Part shown: positions 36,901-43,793 of the stretch, in pieces
Numbering within the stretch: the first letter of the stretch is position 1
Layout: each line of letters starts with the position of its first letter
Origin: Tanypteryx hageni
Lineage: Eukaryota > Arthropoda > Insecta > Odonata > Petaluridae
Direction: 5' to 3'
DNA: 64,000 bases
Assembly: GCA_028673005.1 (NCBI GenBank)
Contig: CM054114.1
Span: 12,121,108-12,185,107, forward strand
The notes under the pieces: generated by a model
Database searches by the model: none
Seen by the model: only the letters and a program-made list of their open reading frames with translations
Told to the model about the DNA's origin: nothing
Program-made: the position numbers and the translations under genes

Positions 36901-39900
36901 CAATGCCAAGAGGAGATCAAAAGGTTCTTATTCCTGAGTGTTAAATAGTTAAGAAAACATGAATCCTTCCAATGACGCAGTGTGTGTAGTAATAGAAATG
37001 CCCTTTTTGCGATGCAGGGTGGACGATAAAAAAGATCTTTTACTTCTTGGGAGACCTACACCTCTTTATCAGCGTGAGTGTAGAAAAGGAGATTAAATGT
37101 TTTGGAAAATCATACAACAAACATTTTAAAAGTTCGTGGTACAATGAATATCCATGGTTATGTGGAAGTCATTACTTGCAAAAACTATTTTGTTGGCCTT
37201 GCCTGCTTGTTGGAGTCAAGAAGCACATTTAGAACAAGGCGACTTCTTCACAAACATTCAGATTCATCTGAACACCTTAAGTGCATGTTACAGTTTAAGA
37301 ATCTTGAAAAGATAGGAATACAGTTGTCGATGCCCTGAAGGAAAATTCTCGGCTCTATCTCACTCAATACAATGAAAATGTTCGATTAAATAGGCTCTTC
37401 ATGCACACGGTCATTGATGCAGTCTTGTATCTAAGCAAACAAGAACTTGCATTCCGTGGACATGACGAAGGAACTTCTTCTCTGAACTGAGGAAATTTCA
37501 AAGAACTTTTATCCTTGTTGATTTCAAGAAGTCTTTTAGAAATTCAGTCACTCTAAAAATATTAGTGGTGTATTCACTGGAGAGTCTAAGACAATAGAAA
37601 ACGAATTAATTGAATGTATTTCAGACTACATTCAAGAGTATGTTAAAATGAAATTAGTATTGCGGTCTTTATTTCTGTCCAGATAGACGATACTACCGAC
37701 ATTACTAAAAAATCACAATGTTCAATCATATTGAGATTAATTAATTTAGATTCTGACTTGGTAGAACTTTTCTTAGGATTTCATAATGTTAGTTCTGACT
37801 GAACATCACAAACTCTATTCAATTTAGTAGACAAAGTTTTAGGGCAGTTTGATTACAGAAGCAAACTGGTTGGCCAGTGTTACGATGGCGCCAGCCTGAT
37901 GTCTGGGAATTTGAATAGACTTCAAAAGAAAGTAAAAGAAGAGGCTCCCCAAGCTGTCTTTGTCCACTGATTAGTGCATTGTCTGAACCTTGTATTGCAA
38001 AAGAGTTGCAAACAAATTCCAAAATGCCGCATATTTTTCACTAGCATTAGCAGGATACACTTTTTTCCATCATTTGGCAAAACAAACTTATGCAATAGAT
38101 ACAGTTATTGGAAGACATATACCAACAGTGACAGATACCCGCTGGTCTTCAAATTCAAAACTTCTCAGTGTGATTGTCGAGGAGTGGGATGGATTAAAAA
38201 CTGTTTTTGAAAAAATTCTGGTGGACATCGAGTCAGAAGAGATAGCTGTTTGTCTTTCGAGAGGGTTTCTGAATGAAATGCACGATTTTGCAAAAGAAAT
38301 CCTTGGATATCAACTTCTGTGATCCCAAAATTAAAAGGACCTGCAATATAATTGGCAATAAAAGGAATGAAGAATGCTATGCCAACATTTTTGAAATGGC
38401 CAAAAACAGAAGTGACCTAACAGGAAGGAAATACAGCAACTTAGCAGAAGAGGAAATGGTTCTGAATTGCAGAATGTTGTACTATGAAATAATAGATAGC
38501 ATTTTAATGGAGATGAACACTAGATTTCAAGACATTAATAAGCTAAGTTTTCTTGGCCTAGCAGATATTTCAAAATTTGAAGAGTGCTCAACAATATTCC
38601 CGAATAATGCACTTTCTTCTTTACAAGAAACATACCCAACTCCATTTAAGAAAATTCCGCGACTGAAAACTGAACTTGAACTGCTCTACCAAGATGTTTA
38701 ATATAGGAATGTTCCCCTTACAAGAGTGATTTCACTTCTTCGTGAAAATGAATTACATAAGGACGTATTCCAAGAGGCATACAAACTTTTTTCTTTAATT
38801 CTGACTATATCTTCAGCAAGTGTATCAGTGGAAAGAAGTTTTTCATGCTTGAATAGAATTAAGACGTACCTAAGAAATTCAGTATCACAGCAGAGACTGT
38901 CTTCATTGGCGAATATTTCTATCCAAAAAGAACTCTTAAGTGAAATTATGAAAAGTCAGCCTTTTCATGAAGATATTGTGGATAAGTTCTCCGCCCTAAA
39001 AGACAGGTGAATCTCTTTAATTTAAAAAAAATAAGCGAGCATAATTGCAACAGAAACTCTATATAGGTTTCACATTACACTCAACCCTTGCTGTACGAGC
39101 AACCGCTTTACGAGTTTTTGCTTACACGAGATGGGCTTTTACATGCTTGCTTTTTACTGTTTGAGCTAATTTTTCGCTCTTACCAGGATAAAAAAGATAA
39201 AGGAGCAAAATTTTTGCTCTTACGAAATTTCGCTTATCTCAGCTGCATTTCTACATTCCACTTTAGAAATGGGGATCGAGGTTTTGTCTTCAAACGAAAA
39301 AACAGATGTTCCATCACCTATAAGGCCGAATAAAAACTAAGACCTACCACCACCGCACCATACTCGACGTCAACTTGTTTGGATGAGTGCTCATTTCTCA
39401 TTTTATTTTATCTATTTAAAACGTAATTTAAGTATTACAAAGTATTGTTTCAATGTAATATATTTTTGCTTCGCTTTCATTTTCTATTTGGTAATTTTGG
39501 AGATGAACATTTTTGCCGTATTTTTTTATATGCAGAGCCGCCGGATTTTCAGTGTTTTTATGTATTATGAGTTTCATTTGTAAGTGTAATTTCATTGTAA
39601 AACTTGGATGTATTAAGTGATTTTCTGAACTCAGGAACGTATCGTAATGTTTTTCATGTATGGTTATGTGAAATTACTTCTCGTTATACGAGATTTCGCA
39701 CACGAGCGTCATTTTCGGAAGGGATTGAGCTCATATAGCGAGGGATGGATGTATTTGGCCCTGCGATAAATCCCTATTTTTATCCCTGACCTATATATGA
39801 ACTTCACCTACTTTTCTGAACACGAGCCGCCACTGATACACACACTGAAAATACAAGTGAACTATCAATAGACACACTGGAGATGCAGCATTCAAATGTT

Positions 39901-42900
39901 CTTTCTTCATTCAGGGAGCTATGGAAAAACCCAATAGGAATAGTTTTTAGAAATTTCTTATGAGATGACAAAACCACCATTTTTTAGATTGCATTGGTAT
40001 AAATGTCAGCAATATAAAACCCAGATATATTGAAAGCACATGCTTCATCTGGTTTTAGCTAGCACTCGCACAGACACAAAATGTCTGGATTGTAAGCAAT
40101 AACTAGTACTTCTAGTTCTAATAATTTTGCCTCCTCATCATCATCATTCTTCTGTCCGAAGACAGGTTTTAACTGAATCGCTGCCTCCATTTCTCTCTCT
40201 CCCTAGAAGCCTCTTTTATACCTCTATAAGTAGTATATCCCTGCTTTATATTATCTAATATTCCTATTCTTTTTCTCCCTCTTCCTCTTCTTCCACTAAT
40301 TTTTCCTTCTAAGATCGTCCTTTGTAAACACTGTCTTCTCAATATGTGCCCTATCCAATTTGCTTTTCTTTTCCTGATTGTTTTTATTAGCATCCTATCT
40401 TCTCCCACCATTTCTAATACTTCTTCGTTTCTCTTCCTCTCTGTCCATTTCACTTTCATCATTCTTCTCCATACCCACATCTCAAAACTTTCTAAATATT
40501 TTTCCTCCTTTCTCCTTATCGTCCATGTCTCTGCACCATAAAGAGCTATGCTCCATATGTAGCATTTTGCTAATTTCTTCCTTGTTTCTAGATTTATTTT
40601 CTTGCTTGTGAGAAGCTCCTTCTTCTCGTTAAATGCTGCTTTTGCCATTGCAATCCTACTTCTGATGTCCTGTGTACTACTTCCATCCTGTGCTAAAATA
40701 CTGCCGAGATATTTGAAACTACTTACTTGTTCCAATTTTTGGCCATTTACCATTATATTTAATTCTTTATGTTCCTTTGAAACCACCATGACTTTCGTTT
40801 TTTCTGTATTGATCTTCATTCCATATTGTTGGCCAACCTCAACTAGTCTGTCTGTCATCCTCTGAAGCTCTTTCTCGCCTTCTGCTATTAAGCCCTGATC
40901 ATCTGCGTATTTAATGGTGGTAATACTTTCACCTCCTATCTTAAATCCTTTCTCTTCCATCAACGCTTCTTCTGTTATTGTTTCTGCATACATATTAAAT
41001 ATCGCTGGTGAAATAGGACAACCCTGCCTCACTCCCCTCCCTATTGAAGTACTTTCTGTTTCTTCTCCTTCAACCCTGACTCTAATCTTTTGATCAAAGT
41101 AAAGGTTTTTAAGCAGTCTTTTATCTTTCCAATCTATTCCTATTTTGTTTAAAATACCCAGCATCTTATCCCATTTCACTCGGTCAAAAGCTTTCTCCCA
41201 ATCTACAAAACAAAAATACATATCTTTATTGACTTCTAGCGCTCTTTCTATCATCATCCTCATACATCCTATAGCATCTCTAGTCCCCCTTCCTCTTCTA
41301 AAACCAAACTGATTATCTTGCAGCTCCTTTTCTATTTTACATTCAATTCTTTTGGTTATTATTCTGGTTAGAACTTTAGCTGTATGAGAAATTAAACTAA
41401 TAGTTCTGTAATCCTTACAACATTTTGCATTGTTCTTTTTCTCCAGTGGTACCATCACAACATCTAAAAAATCTTCAGGCCATATGCCAGTATCATATAC
41501 TTGGTTAAAAAATTTTGTGAGTTGCTTAACTGCTTTAGACCCCAAAACCTTAAGAACGTCCACGGGTATATCATCACTCCCAACTGCCTTTCTTCTTTTC
41601 ATGTCATCAATTGCTCTTTTAACTTCAGACTCGAGAATACTTGGTCCTAGCTGATCTTCTTCCACATCCTCTTCTTCATTTAATTCAATATTTCTTGGCT
41701 TTCCTTCTTTGTCATACAGAACCTCAATGTATTCTTTCCAGACATTCTTTACATTGTCTGGCTCCGATACTATTTTACCACTTTTGTTCATGATTCCTTT
41801 ACGTCCTATCTTTCTTGCTTTTTTCTTGAATAGTTCCCTTGCTTTGCTATACATGAGGTCTGTTCTACAAATTCTTTCACATTCGGCAATCTCCTCGCAT
41901 TTCTCATTTATCCACTGTTCTCTGGCTTTATCTGTTTCCCTTCTTAAAGCATTATTTAACTCCTTGTACTTTCTTTGGCCTTCTTCAGTGTTTATGTTCC
42001 TCCACTTTCTCCGCTCTTCCATTTTTTGCAGCATGGCTGCTGTGATCCAGGGTTTTTTGTTTCTTTCACCCGTTATCTTTCCTACCTTCTTTTCCATTAC
42101 ATCTTTAATGTTGCTATGGATGTATCTCCACTCCTCATCTACATTCTTCCTATTTTCTTCATCTCTCTCCCCCAACCTTTCCTCCAGCTCAGTCATGATA
42201 GCCTCCTTGTTTTTAAGGAGTTCCTCTAAGTTCCATTTCTTGTTAACTCTTACGTTTCTCTTAACGCTCTTCAGTCTACATTGTATATTTGCCACCAAAA
42301 GGTTGTGGTCAGAATCGATATCTGCCCCTGGTAGTGTTTTCACATTTTTAATGCTATTTCTAAATCTTTCATTGACTAGTATGTAATCTATCTGGTATCG
42401 TCTCTGGTCTCCTGGGCTTCTCCATGTGTAAAGTCTCCGCTGGTGATGCTTAAACCATGTATTAGTTACAATTAATCTATTTCTATGGCAGAACTCCACA
42501 AGTTTATCTCCTCTTTGCCTCCTAAGCACTGGATATTCAAGTACATCACAATTACATCAACTGAGCTACTACCTTTTGGTAAATAGTAGACACTCTGATT
42601 TGAAAGCCTAGTCACTTGGTTTTGGGTTTCAAATTACCAGTTTGACTGTTAATAACAATTCAAGCAGCTGCATGGAAGAACACTGCTAATTAATGAAGGG
42701 CTGTGATTGGGGATATCAGGCACATAAGAGTTCAGCATATTGTCAGTGTTGGTATTTGTAGTACTTATGTTCTGATTATTTTGGAGGAAATGAAATCTCC
42801 TGACAATGATACCTTTCACCCCCAAAGATCACTATTTAAAAGATTATTGTACAAAGAAAAATTAGCACTCTTTTAGAGGTAGCACAGTTACTATAAGTAG

Positions 42901-43793
42901 AAAGTTTGTCACAAGTTTAAGTTTTGCCCTTTAATTTATCATTGTGGAAACAGAATGTCTTTGCATTTGGGTTATCCTGACCTAGATGAAGCCACACAAG
43001 ATGCAGAACATCAGTGAAATTTCTACAAGCATTGGGATCGGCATTACTGTAGGACATTCTTGTTTTACTTTATATTTCTCCTTCAACCTATTGGAGATTT
43101 AATAGGAGCCTACAAACCAGCATAGGCATATCTTGAGATTTACAACTTTATCTGATCTAATCATTCATCATTTCTATTTTTTAACACATGCTTGCATTGG
43201 ATTTAGCACTGCATGAATAGTTTGTCAACATTTTGCATCTTTTTCTGGTGACCCACTGTATTTTTGCTTTGGCAGTGAACTTTGGCTTATCTGGTATATT
43301 TTTGTCTGAAAAATAATTATAAAGTTTGGCTGATCATATTTTTTGGAATTATTGGCTAATTCAATTCTCTCGGGGAAACAATATTTTTAATAATAGGGAA
43401 GGTTTTGCTTAGTGAAAACATATTGTTGAACAGTTTTATTATAATCTTTGAGCATAAACCTTGAGCAGAATACATTTGTGTCACAAATGTAATGAGTTCA
43501 TGTTCAGATTTTTTGAGAATTAATTAATGGCTGTAATTTTAAAATTTTATTACCTTTGAGTAAAAACTGAGAATTTCAAGCAGAAATTGTTTCAGGACAA
43601 GTTAACATACTATTTATAGGTTGCTCCAAAGCTGAAGGAAAGTATGATGAAGAAAGGCAGCCTAATGGTTAACTACCAACCACTGAGAGACTGGCCTAAC
43701 TTCTTTCGTTTTGTTCTTCAAAACTCTGGAACTACTCACAAGGACATGGATTTTGTCTTAGATGAGTTAGAACTACTTGGAAGAGATTTATAA
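15800..43793 (+). CDS. Acidic amino-acid decarboxylase (CSAD / aspartate 1-decarboxylase family), C-terminal half
   Basis: Four exons (15800-15947, 20648-20876, 22970-23164, 43620-43793) join in one frame: 746 nt, about 248 codons to TAA. The family is group II PLP-dependent decarboxylases (GAD, CSAD, GADL1, insect black/ADC), usually about 500 residues, so roughly the N-terminal half lies outside the window. Landmarks are HVDAAWGG (PLP-binding Asp at 15880-15882), NPHK (Schiff-base Lys at 20676-20678), DTGDK..QCGR and the C-terminal [10 protein letters not shown]. In the substrate-loop region the sequence is PQQCST. The first Gln matches the position that is Gln in insect aspartate 1-decarboxylase and Leu in GAD and mammalian CSAD, which favours beta-alanine synthesis from aspartate; this is from memory of the family and is inference. 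The protein is expected to be cytosolic. Introns are 4.7, 2.1 and 20.5 kb. No lesions were seen. Confidence 0.93.
16257..16632 (+). repeat. 376-bp repeat with two opposed tRNA-like B boxes, copy 1
   Basis: It is collinear without indels to 44966-45341; I count about three differences in 376 bp. On the plus strand GGTTCGATTCC (16404-16414) sits in a perfect 5-bp T-arm (CCGGG/CCCGG). On the minus strand GGTTCGATTGCC (16313-16302) is a second B-box-like element. The two tRNA-like heads point in opposite directions. It lies in the first visible intron, about 310 bp after the exon. It is probably a recently active SINE-like element; the family is not recognised. Confidence 0.85.
16633..17458. other. 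Intron sequence, no element identified
   Basis: This is AT-rich at first. A moderately GC-richer segment at 16980-17380 encodes no recognisable protein on either strand. Confidence 0.4.
17707..17858 (+). repeat. Direct repeat, unit 1 (partner 18390-18535)
   Basis: Both units share TTTCTCCATATACGTAGTAT, GACTTCGAGATTTCAACGG, AGGTCCCCTGAACACGTTTTG and TATGTGATAGCTTT, with small indels. The units are 683 bp apart inside the inverted-repeat transposon remnant. No coding content is evident. They may be an internal tandem part of the element. Confidence 0.8.
18390..18535 (+). repeat. Direct repeat, unit 2 (partner 17707-17858)
   Basis: This is the second copy of the ~150-bp unit, a few bases shorter than unit 1, with the same order of conserved blocks. 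Confidence 0.8.
19532..19741 (+). pseudogene. C-terminal transposase-like fragment, family unassigned
   Basis: A frame of about 69 codons reads [20 protein letters not shown], then [14 protein letters not shown], then [10 protein letters not shown] and ends FFK-TAG. The phrase NxxAERGVxLI..Y.....T.DEEQ..FLLQVV recurs, as I remember it, at the C-terminus of transposon-encoded proteins in insects and other invertebrates, but I cannot name the superfamily. An in-frame TAA immediately upstream (19529-19531) follows an apparent coding DPEDWQ, so the frame is broken. A more upstream frame at 19312-19497 ([20 protein letters not shown]) may be another piece of the same protein. Confidence 0.45.
20271..20640. 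other. Intron end, no element identified
   Basis: This is a short stretch before the second visible decarboxylase exon. Nothing is recognised besides the pyrimidine-rich acceptor region at its end. Confidence 0.4.
20648..20876 (+). CDS. Decarboxylase exon with Schiff-base Lys
   Basis: The acceptor TCTCCAG is followed by A, which completes the split Arg codon, so the phase matches the previous exon. It encodes [20 protein letters not shown], then ..[13 protein letters not shown].., then [14 protein letters not shown], and ends WKAK|GTAATG in phase 0. The NPHK Lys (20676-20678) forms the internal aldimine with PLP. It contains the PQQCST segment discussed under the gene entry. Confidence 0.95.
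21246..22396 (-). mobile_element. Non-autonomous piggyBac element, 1151 bp
   Basis: The ends are CCCTTCCCATGTCG (21246-21259) and CGACACGGGAAGGG (22383-22396), inverted with one mismatch. They are flanked on both sides by the TTAA target duplication (21242-21245 and 22397-22400). It contains only the N-terminal part of a piggyBac transposase on the minus strand. It sits in the 20877-22969 intron, antisense to the decarboxylase. Confidence 0.9.
21560..22182 (-). pseudogene. piggyBac transposase N-terminal fragment
   Basis: The 22182-21853 frame starts at an ATG and is acidic ([26 protein letters not shown]), as is usual for piggyBac N-termini. The 21856-21560 frame continues it after a one-base shift near 21855. 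It contains ETNLYGKN and [20 protein letters not shown] followed by [11 protein letters not shown], the start of the DDE_Tnp_1_7 region. It stops well before the DDD catalytic residues and the C-terminal Cys-rich domain. It is non-functional; the inverted repeats explain its mobility by an outside transposase. Confidence 0.88.
22401..22960. other. Intron sequence, no element identified
   Basis: AT-rich sequence with no coding or repeat signal recognised before the acceptor of the 22970 exon. Confidence 0.4.
22970..23164 (+). CDS. Decarboxylase exon, small-domain start
   Basis: The acceptor TATTTGTAG opens onto GGA in phase 0 and the exon is exactly 65 codons, ending at HK|GTAAGA. It encodes [19 protein letters not shown], then a [12 protein letters not shown] segment, then [10 protein letters not shown]. 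The NVCFWFVPP motif is characteristic of the CSAD/ADC group. No lesions were seen. Confidence 0.95.
23165..25158. other. Intron sequence, no element identified
   Basis: This is the 5' part of the 20.5-kb last intron. A minus-strand frame at 23807-24007 is acidic but unassigned. A 26-bp direct repeat, starting ATATATACACTAAGAATGTT, is at about 24572-24596 and 24604-24628. Confidence 0.4.
25159..25573. repeat. Foldback (large palindrome), ~160-bp arms
   Basis: The left arm, about 25159-25321, is the inverted complement of the right arm, about 25411-25573. Shared blocks include AAGATAATCCAAGTGAGCAA, TCACACGTCAATAAGAGAAA, AATAGAGGGGAAAAAAA and ACAAGTTTGCAGGACAATGG. The ~90-bp spacer holds a small hairpin CTTCAGTAGCTGAAG. 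In the decarboxylase pre-mRNA it would fold into a long hairpin. It is probably a foldback-type MITE. No target duplication was defined. Confidence 0.8.
25758..26218 (-). mobile_element. 5'-truncated RTE-clade LINE, 3' end fragment
   Basis: It aligns with 40132-40597, the 3' end of the longer RTE copy, at high identity with small indels. It begins with the same (CATCAT)n, which is the microsatellite-like 3' tail of RTE elements read on the opposite strand. A (CT)n expansion is present at 25812-25837. Similarity ends at about 26218, the truncation point. Confidence 0.85.
26219..27544. other. Intron sequence, no element identified
   Basis: A 110-codon plus-strand frame at 27010-27342 has no recognisable motif and is probably chance. 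Near 27478 the phrase CTATTAACTTTTGAACC recurs from about 5125. Confidence 0.4.
27545..27795 (+). repeat. tRNA-related SINE, type B, copy 2
   Basis: This is a diverged copy of 15535-15785. The 8-bp stem GGATAGTT (27556-27563) / AACTATCC (27603-27610) is fully conserved around a B box with one change (GGTTCAATTCC, 27589-27599). The body matches through TATCGTAGAATTTTGCTTAT. Conservation of the stem while the body diverges suggests it is part of the functional head. Confidence 0.75.
28051..28333. mobile_element. hAT-type MITE, 283 bp, with 8-bp target duplication
   Basis: It is flanked by identical 8-bp CTCTAATT at 28043-28050 and 28334-28341. It starts CAGGGGTGTGCAAAC and ends GCGCCACTT. The inverted repeats are weak beyond the first few bases. 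There is no coding content. The 8-bp duplication and CAG start are the hAT signature. Confidence 0.65.
28342..29061. other. Intron sequence, no element identified
   Basis: AT-rich, with a short GC-richer patch around 28960-29040. No gene or element was recognised. Confidence 0.4.
29062..29162. mobile_element. Pogo/Tc1-type MITE, 101 bp
   Basis: Ends CAGTAAAATTCTGATTTAG (29062-29080) and the complement of CAGTCAGATCCTGATTTAG (29144-29162) match at 16 of 19 positions. They are flanked by TA on both sides. The terminal sequence resembles the Tigger-type end at 62136 (CAGTAAAACCCCGATTTA). It is too short to encode anything. Confidence 0.75.
29165..29734. other. Intron sequence, no element identified
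   Basis: No gene or repeat recognised. The 3' limit of the neighbouring LINE is not sharp and may lie within this stretch. Confidence 0.35.
29735..32220 (-). mobile_element. Decayed LINE, Jockey/Daphne-like, 5'-truncated
   Basis: On the minus strand it runs from an endonuclease C-terminus (31918-32163, with the SDISDHY catalytic motif), through the linker (31664-31921; 31377-31592 with [15 protein letters not shown]) to a reverse transcriptase. The reverse transcriptase is recognisable around 30600-30740 as [14 protein letters not shown] and YADN. The second catalytic Asp of YADD is Asn (codons 30629-30640), besides many frame breaks. It is related to the LINE at 55687-61570 (compare NAPNKTKEAWQIIK). 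The 3' end is approximate. It lies antisense in the last decarboxylase intron. Confidence 0.8.
31918..32163 (-). pseudogene. LINE endonuclease C-terminal fragment
   Basis: About 80 codons with TLLDNILTN and [10 protein letters not shown] correspond to the end of the apurinic-type endonuclease domain; the SDH catalytic residues are present. The domain's N-terminus is missing because the LINE is 5'-truncated near 32220. The downstream linker ([11 protein letters not shown]) is in another frame at 31664-31921. It is non-functional and part of the surrounding LINE. Confidence 0.75.
32861..33481 (-). pseudogene. LINE reverse transcriptase C-terminal half
   Basis: An open frame of 206 codons begins [18 protein letters not shown] and contains the catalytic FADD (codons 33371-33382). 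It continues through [14 protein letters not shown] and [13 protein letters not shown] to [13 protein letters not shown], the usual end of this reverse transcriptase type. The missing upstream part is at 33974-34450, beyond the 291-bp insertion. The active-site Asp pair is intact, but the protein lacks the palm N-half in the same frame. Confidence 0.88.
33510..33800 (+). repeat. 291-bp dispersed repeat, copy 1 (inside LINE)
   Basis: It matches 35594-35884 over 291 bp with no indel; I saw one difference, near the end. It interrupts the LINE reverse transcriptase. It contains a 27-bp imperfect palindrome at 33562-33588 (AAGGTGTGGTAAT-C-ATTACAACACCTT). No terminal inverted repeat or target duplication was found, so the class of element is unknown. 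Confidence 0.9.
33974..34450 (-). pseudogene. LINE reverse transcriptase N-terminal half
   Basis: This 158-codon frame contains [30 protein letters not shown] and [19 protein letters not shown], the first conserved blocks of a LINE reverse transcriptase. The sequence continues toward the 291-bp repeat with an AFDTV-type block, after a frame break near 33970. It belongs to the same element as 32861-33481. Confidence 0.85.
35078..35302 (-). pseudogene. Pogo-like transposase remnant (HTH start fused to acidic tail)
   Basis: The frame reads [20 protein letters not shown] at its start, like the N-terminal helix-turn-helix of POGK/Tigger-type pogo transposases. Within 75 codons it reaches an acidic, Ser-rich end ([20 protein letters not shown]), like their C-terminus. 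The DDE region is missing, so this is an internally deleted copy. A candidate terminal sequence is TACCGTATTTTTCAG at 32220-32234, with a weak partner near 35360 (AAAAATACG). If right, the LINE at 32254-34900 inserted within this element. That pairing is inference. Confidence 0.5.
35594..35884 (+). repeat. 291-bp dispersed repeat, copy 2
   Basis: A direct copy of 33510-33800, lying 2084 bp further on, outside the LINE. The palindrome is at 35646-35672. Near-identity suggests recent duplication or transposition. Confidence 0.9.
35885..36349. other. Intron sequence, no element identified
   Basis: AT-rich stretch between the 291-bp repeat and the hAT element; nothing recognised. Confidence 0.4.
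37040..39010 (+). pseudogene. hAT transposase (ZMYM1/TTF-finger, DUF4371 type), broken
   Basis: Segments in order are a TTF-type zinc finger (SWYNEYPWL, then LFCWPCLL, about 37120-37210), [18 protein letters not shown] near 37680 and [20 protein letters not shown] near 37870. Next comes [12 protein letters not shown] near 37975, and last the hAT dimerisation segment ([20 protein letters not shown], 38815-38880). Frame changes and stops split it; one example is a TGA at 37968-37970 where the family has Cys. The protein would be a nuclear DDE-type transposase acting on its CAGTGGCGGCT ends. It lies in the sense direction of the decarboxylase intron. It is not functional. Confidence 0.85.
39078..39751. 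mobile_element. Pogo/Tc1-type MITE nested in the hAT element, 674 bp
   Basis: The ends CACTCAACCCTTGCTGTACG (left) and CATCCATCCCTCGCTATATG (right, complemented) resemble each other at most positions. They are flanked by TA on each side (39076-39077, 39752-39753). Subterminal phrases TACGAG and ATACGAGATTTCGC recur. No transposase motif was seen inside. Confidence 0.6.
39844..40131. other. Intron sequence, no element identified
   Basis: Short stretch between the hAT and RTE elements; nothing recognised. Confidence 0.4.
40132..42547 (-). mobile_element. RTE-clade LINE, long open frame, 5'-truncated
   Basis: A single minus-strand frame runs from about 42547 to 40169, 5'-truncated within the endonuclease. 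The 3' end carries a (TGA/ATG)n tail at 40132-40150, typical of RTE elements. A second, shorter copy lies at 25758-26218. It is nearly intact otherwise and so probably young. It is antisense in the last decarboxylase intron, about 1.1 kb before the terminal exon. Confidence 0.92.
40169..42529 (-). CDS. RTE-type endonuclease / reverse transcriptase (N-terminally truncated)
   Basis: This uninterrupted frame of ~790 codons makes the DNA copy of the element's RNA at a nicked target site. In order it has the end of the APE-type endonuclease ([10 protein letters not shown], then [11 protein letters not shown] with the catalytic SDH), a Lys/Glu-rich linker, and a reverse transcriptase. Reverse transcriptase blocks are [60 protein letters not shown] and YADD (codons 40898-40909). 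It ends with the [16 protein letters not shown] and WIGHILRR region typical of RTE. The frame is open upstream of 42529 to a TGA near 42557, so no true start exists: the first third of the protein is lost by 5' truncation. No internal stop or shift. Such copies are normally dead because they lack promoter and endonuclease core. Confidence 0.9.
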   Translation of the reverse strand: MLRRQRGDKLVEFCHRNRLIVTNTWFKHHQRRLYTWRSPGDQRRYQIDYILVNERFRNSIKNVKTLPGADIDSDHNLLVANIQCRLKSVKRNVRVNKKWNLEELLKNKEAIMTELEERLGERDEENRKNVDEEWRYIHSNIKDVMEKKVGKITGERNKKPWITAAMLQKMEERRKWRNINTEEGQRKYKELNNALRRETDKAREQWINEKCEEIAECERICRTDLMYSKARELFKKKARKIGRKGIMNKSGKIVSEPDNVKNVWKEYIEVLYDKEGKPRNIELNEEEDVEEDQLGPSILESEVKRAIDDMKRRKAVGSDDIPVDVLKVLGSKAVKQLTKFFNQVYDTGIWPEDFLDVVMVPLEKKNNAKCCKDYRTISLISHTAKVLTRIITKRIECKIEKELQDNQFGFRRGRGTRDAIGCMRMMIERALEVNKDMYFCFVDWEKAFDRVKWDKMLGILNKIGIDWKDKRLLKNLYFDQKIRVRVEGEETESTSIGRGVRQGCPISPAIFNMYAETITEEALMEEKGFKIGGESITTIKYADDQGLIAEGEKELQRMTDRLVEVGQQYGMKINTEKTKVMVVSKEHKELNIMVNGQKLEQVSSFKYLGSILAQDGSSTQDIRSRIAMAKAAFNEKKELLTSKKINLETRKKLAKCYIWSIALYGAETWTIRRKEEKYLESFEMWVWRRMMKVKWTERKRNEEVLEMVGEDRMLIKTIRKRKANWIGHILRRQCLQRTILEGKISGRRGRGRKRIGILDNIKQGYTTYRGIKEASREREKWRQRFS
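42558..43619. other. Intron sequence before the terminal exon, no element identified
   Basis: No coding or repeat signal recognised. It ends in the acceptor of the 43620 exon. Confidence 0.45.
43620..43793 (+). CDS. Decarboxylase terminal exon
   Basis: The acceptor is TATTTATAG; the exon begins [15 protein letters not shown] and ends [14 protein letters not shown]. It includes [19 protein letters not shown], the conserved C-terminal segment of the family. At 57 codons plus stop, it ends at the usual family C-terminus. The upstream intron is 20.5 kb. Confidence 0.95.
   Translation, partial: VAPKLKESMMKKGSLMVNYQPLRDWPNFFRFVLQNSGTTHKDMDFVLDELELLGRDL

Larger units (their letters stand above)
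36358..39835 (+). mobile_element. hAT transposon, 3478 bp, decayed but with both ends
   Basis: The left end is CATTGGCGGCT (36358-36368) and the right end AGCCGCCACTG (39825-39835), inverted with one mismatch. They are flanked by ATACACAG (36350-36357) and ATACACAC (39836-39843), an 8-bp target duplication with one change. It has a GC-rich untranslated region (36560-36800), then a broken transposase to 39010. A 674-bp pogo-type MITE is nested near the right end (39078-39751). It is the longer relative of 2424-3052. Confidence 0.9.

Noticed and set aside
41709..42386. 225-codon plus-strand open frame rich in Ser, Leu and Phe
   Set aside because: It is the complement of the RTE reverse transcriptase/linker frame; the composition is a shadow of the Glu/Lys-rich real protein.
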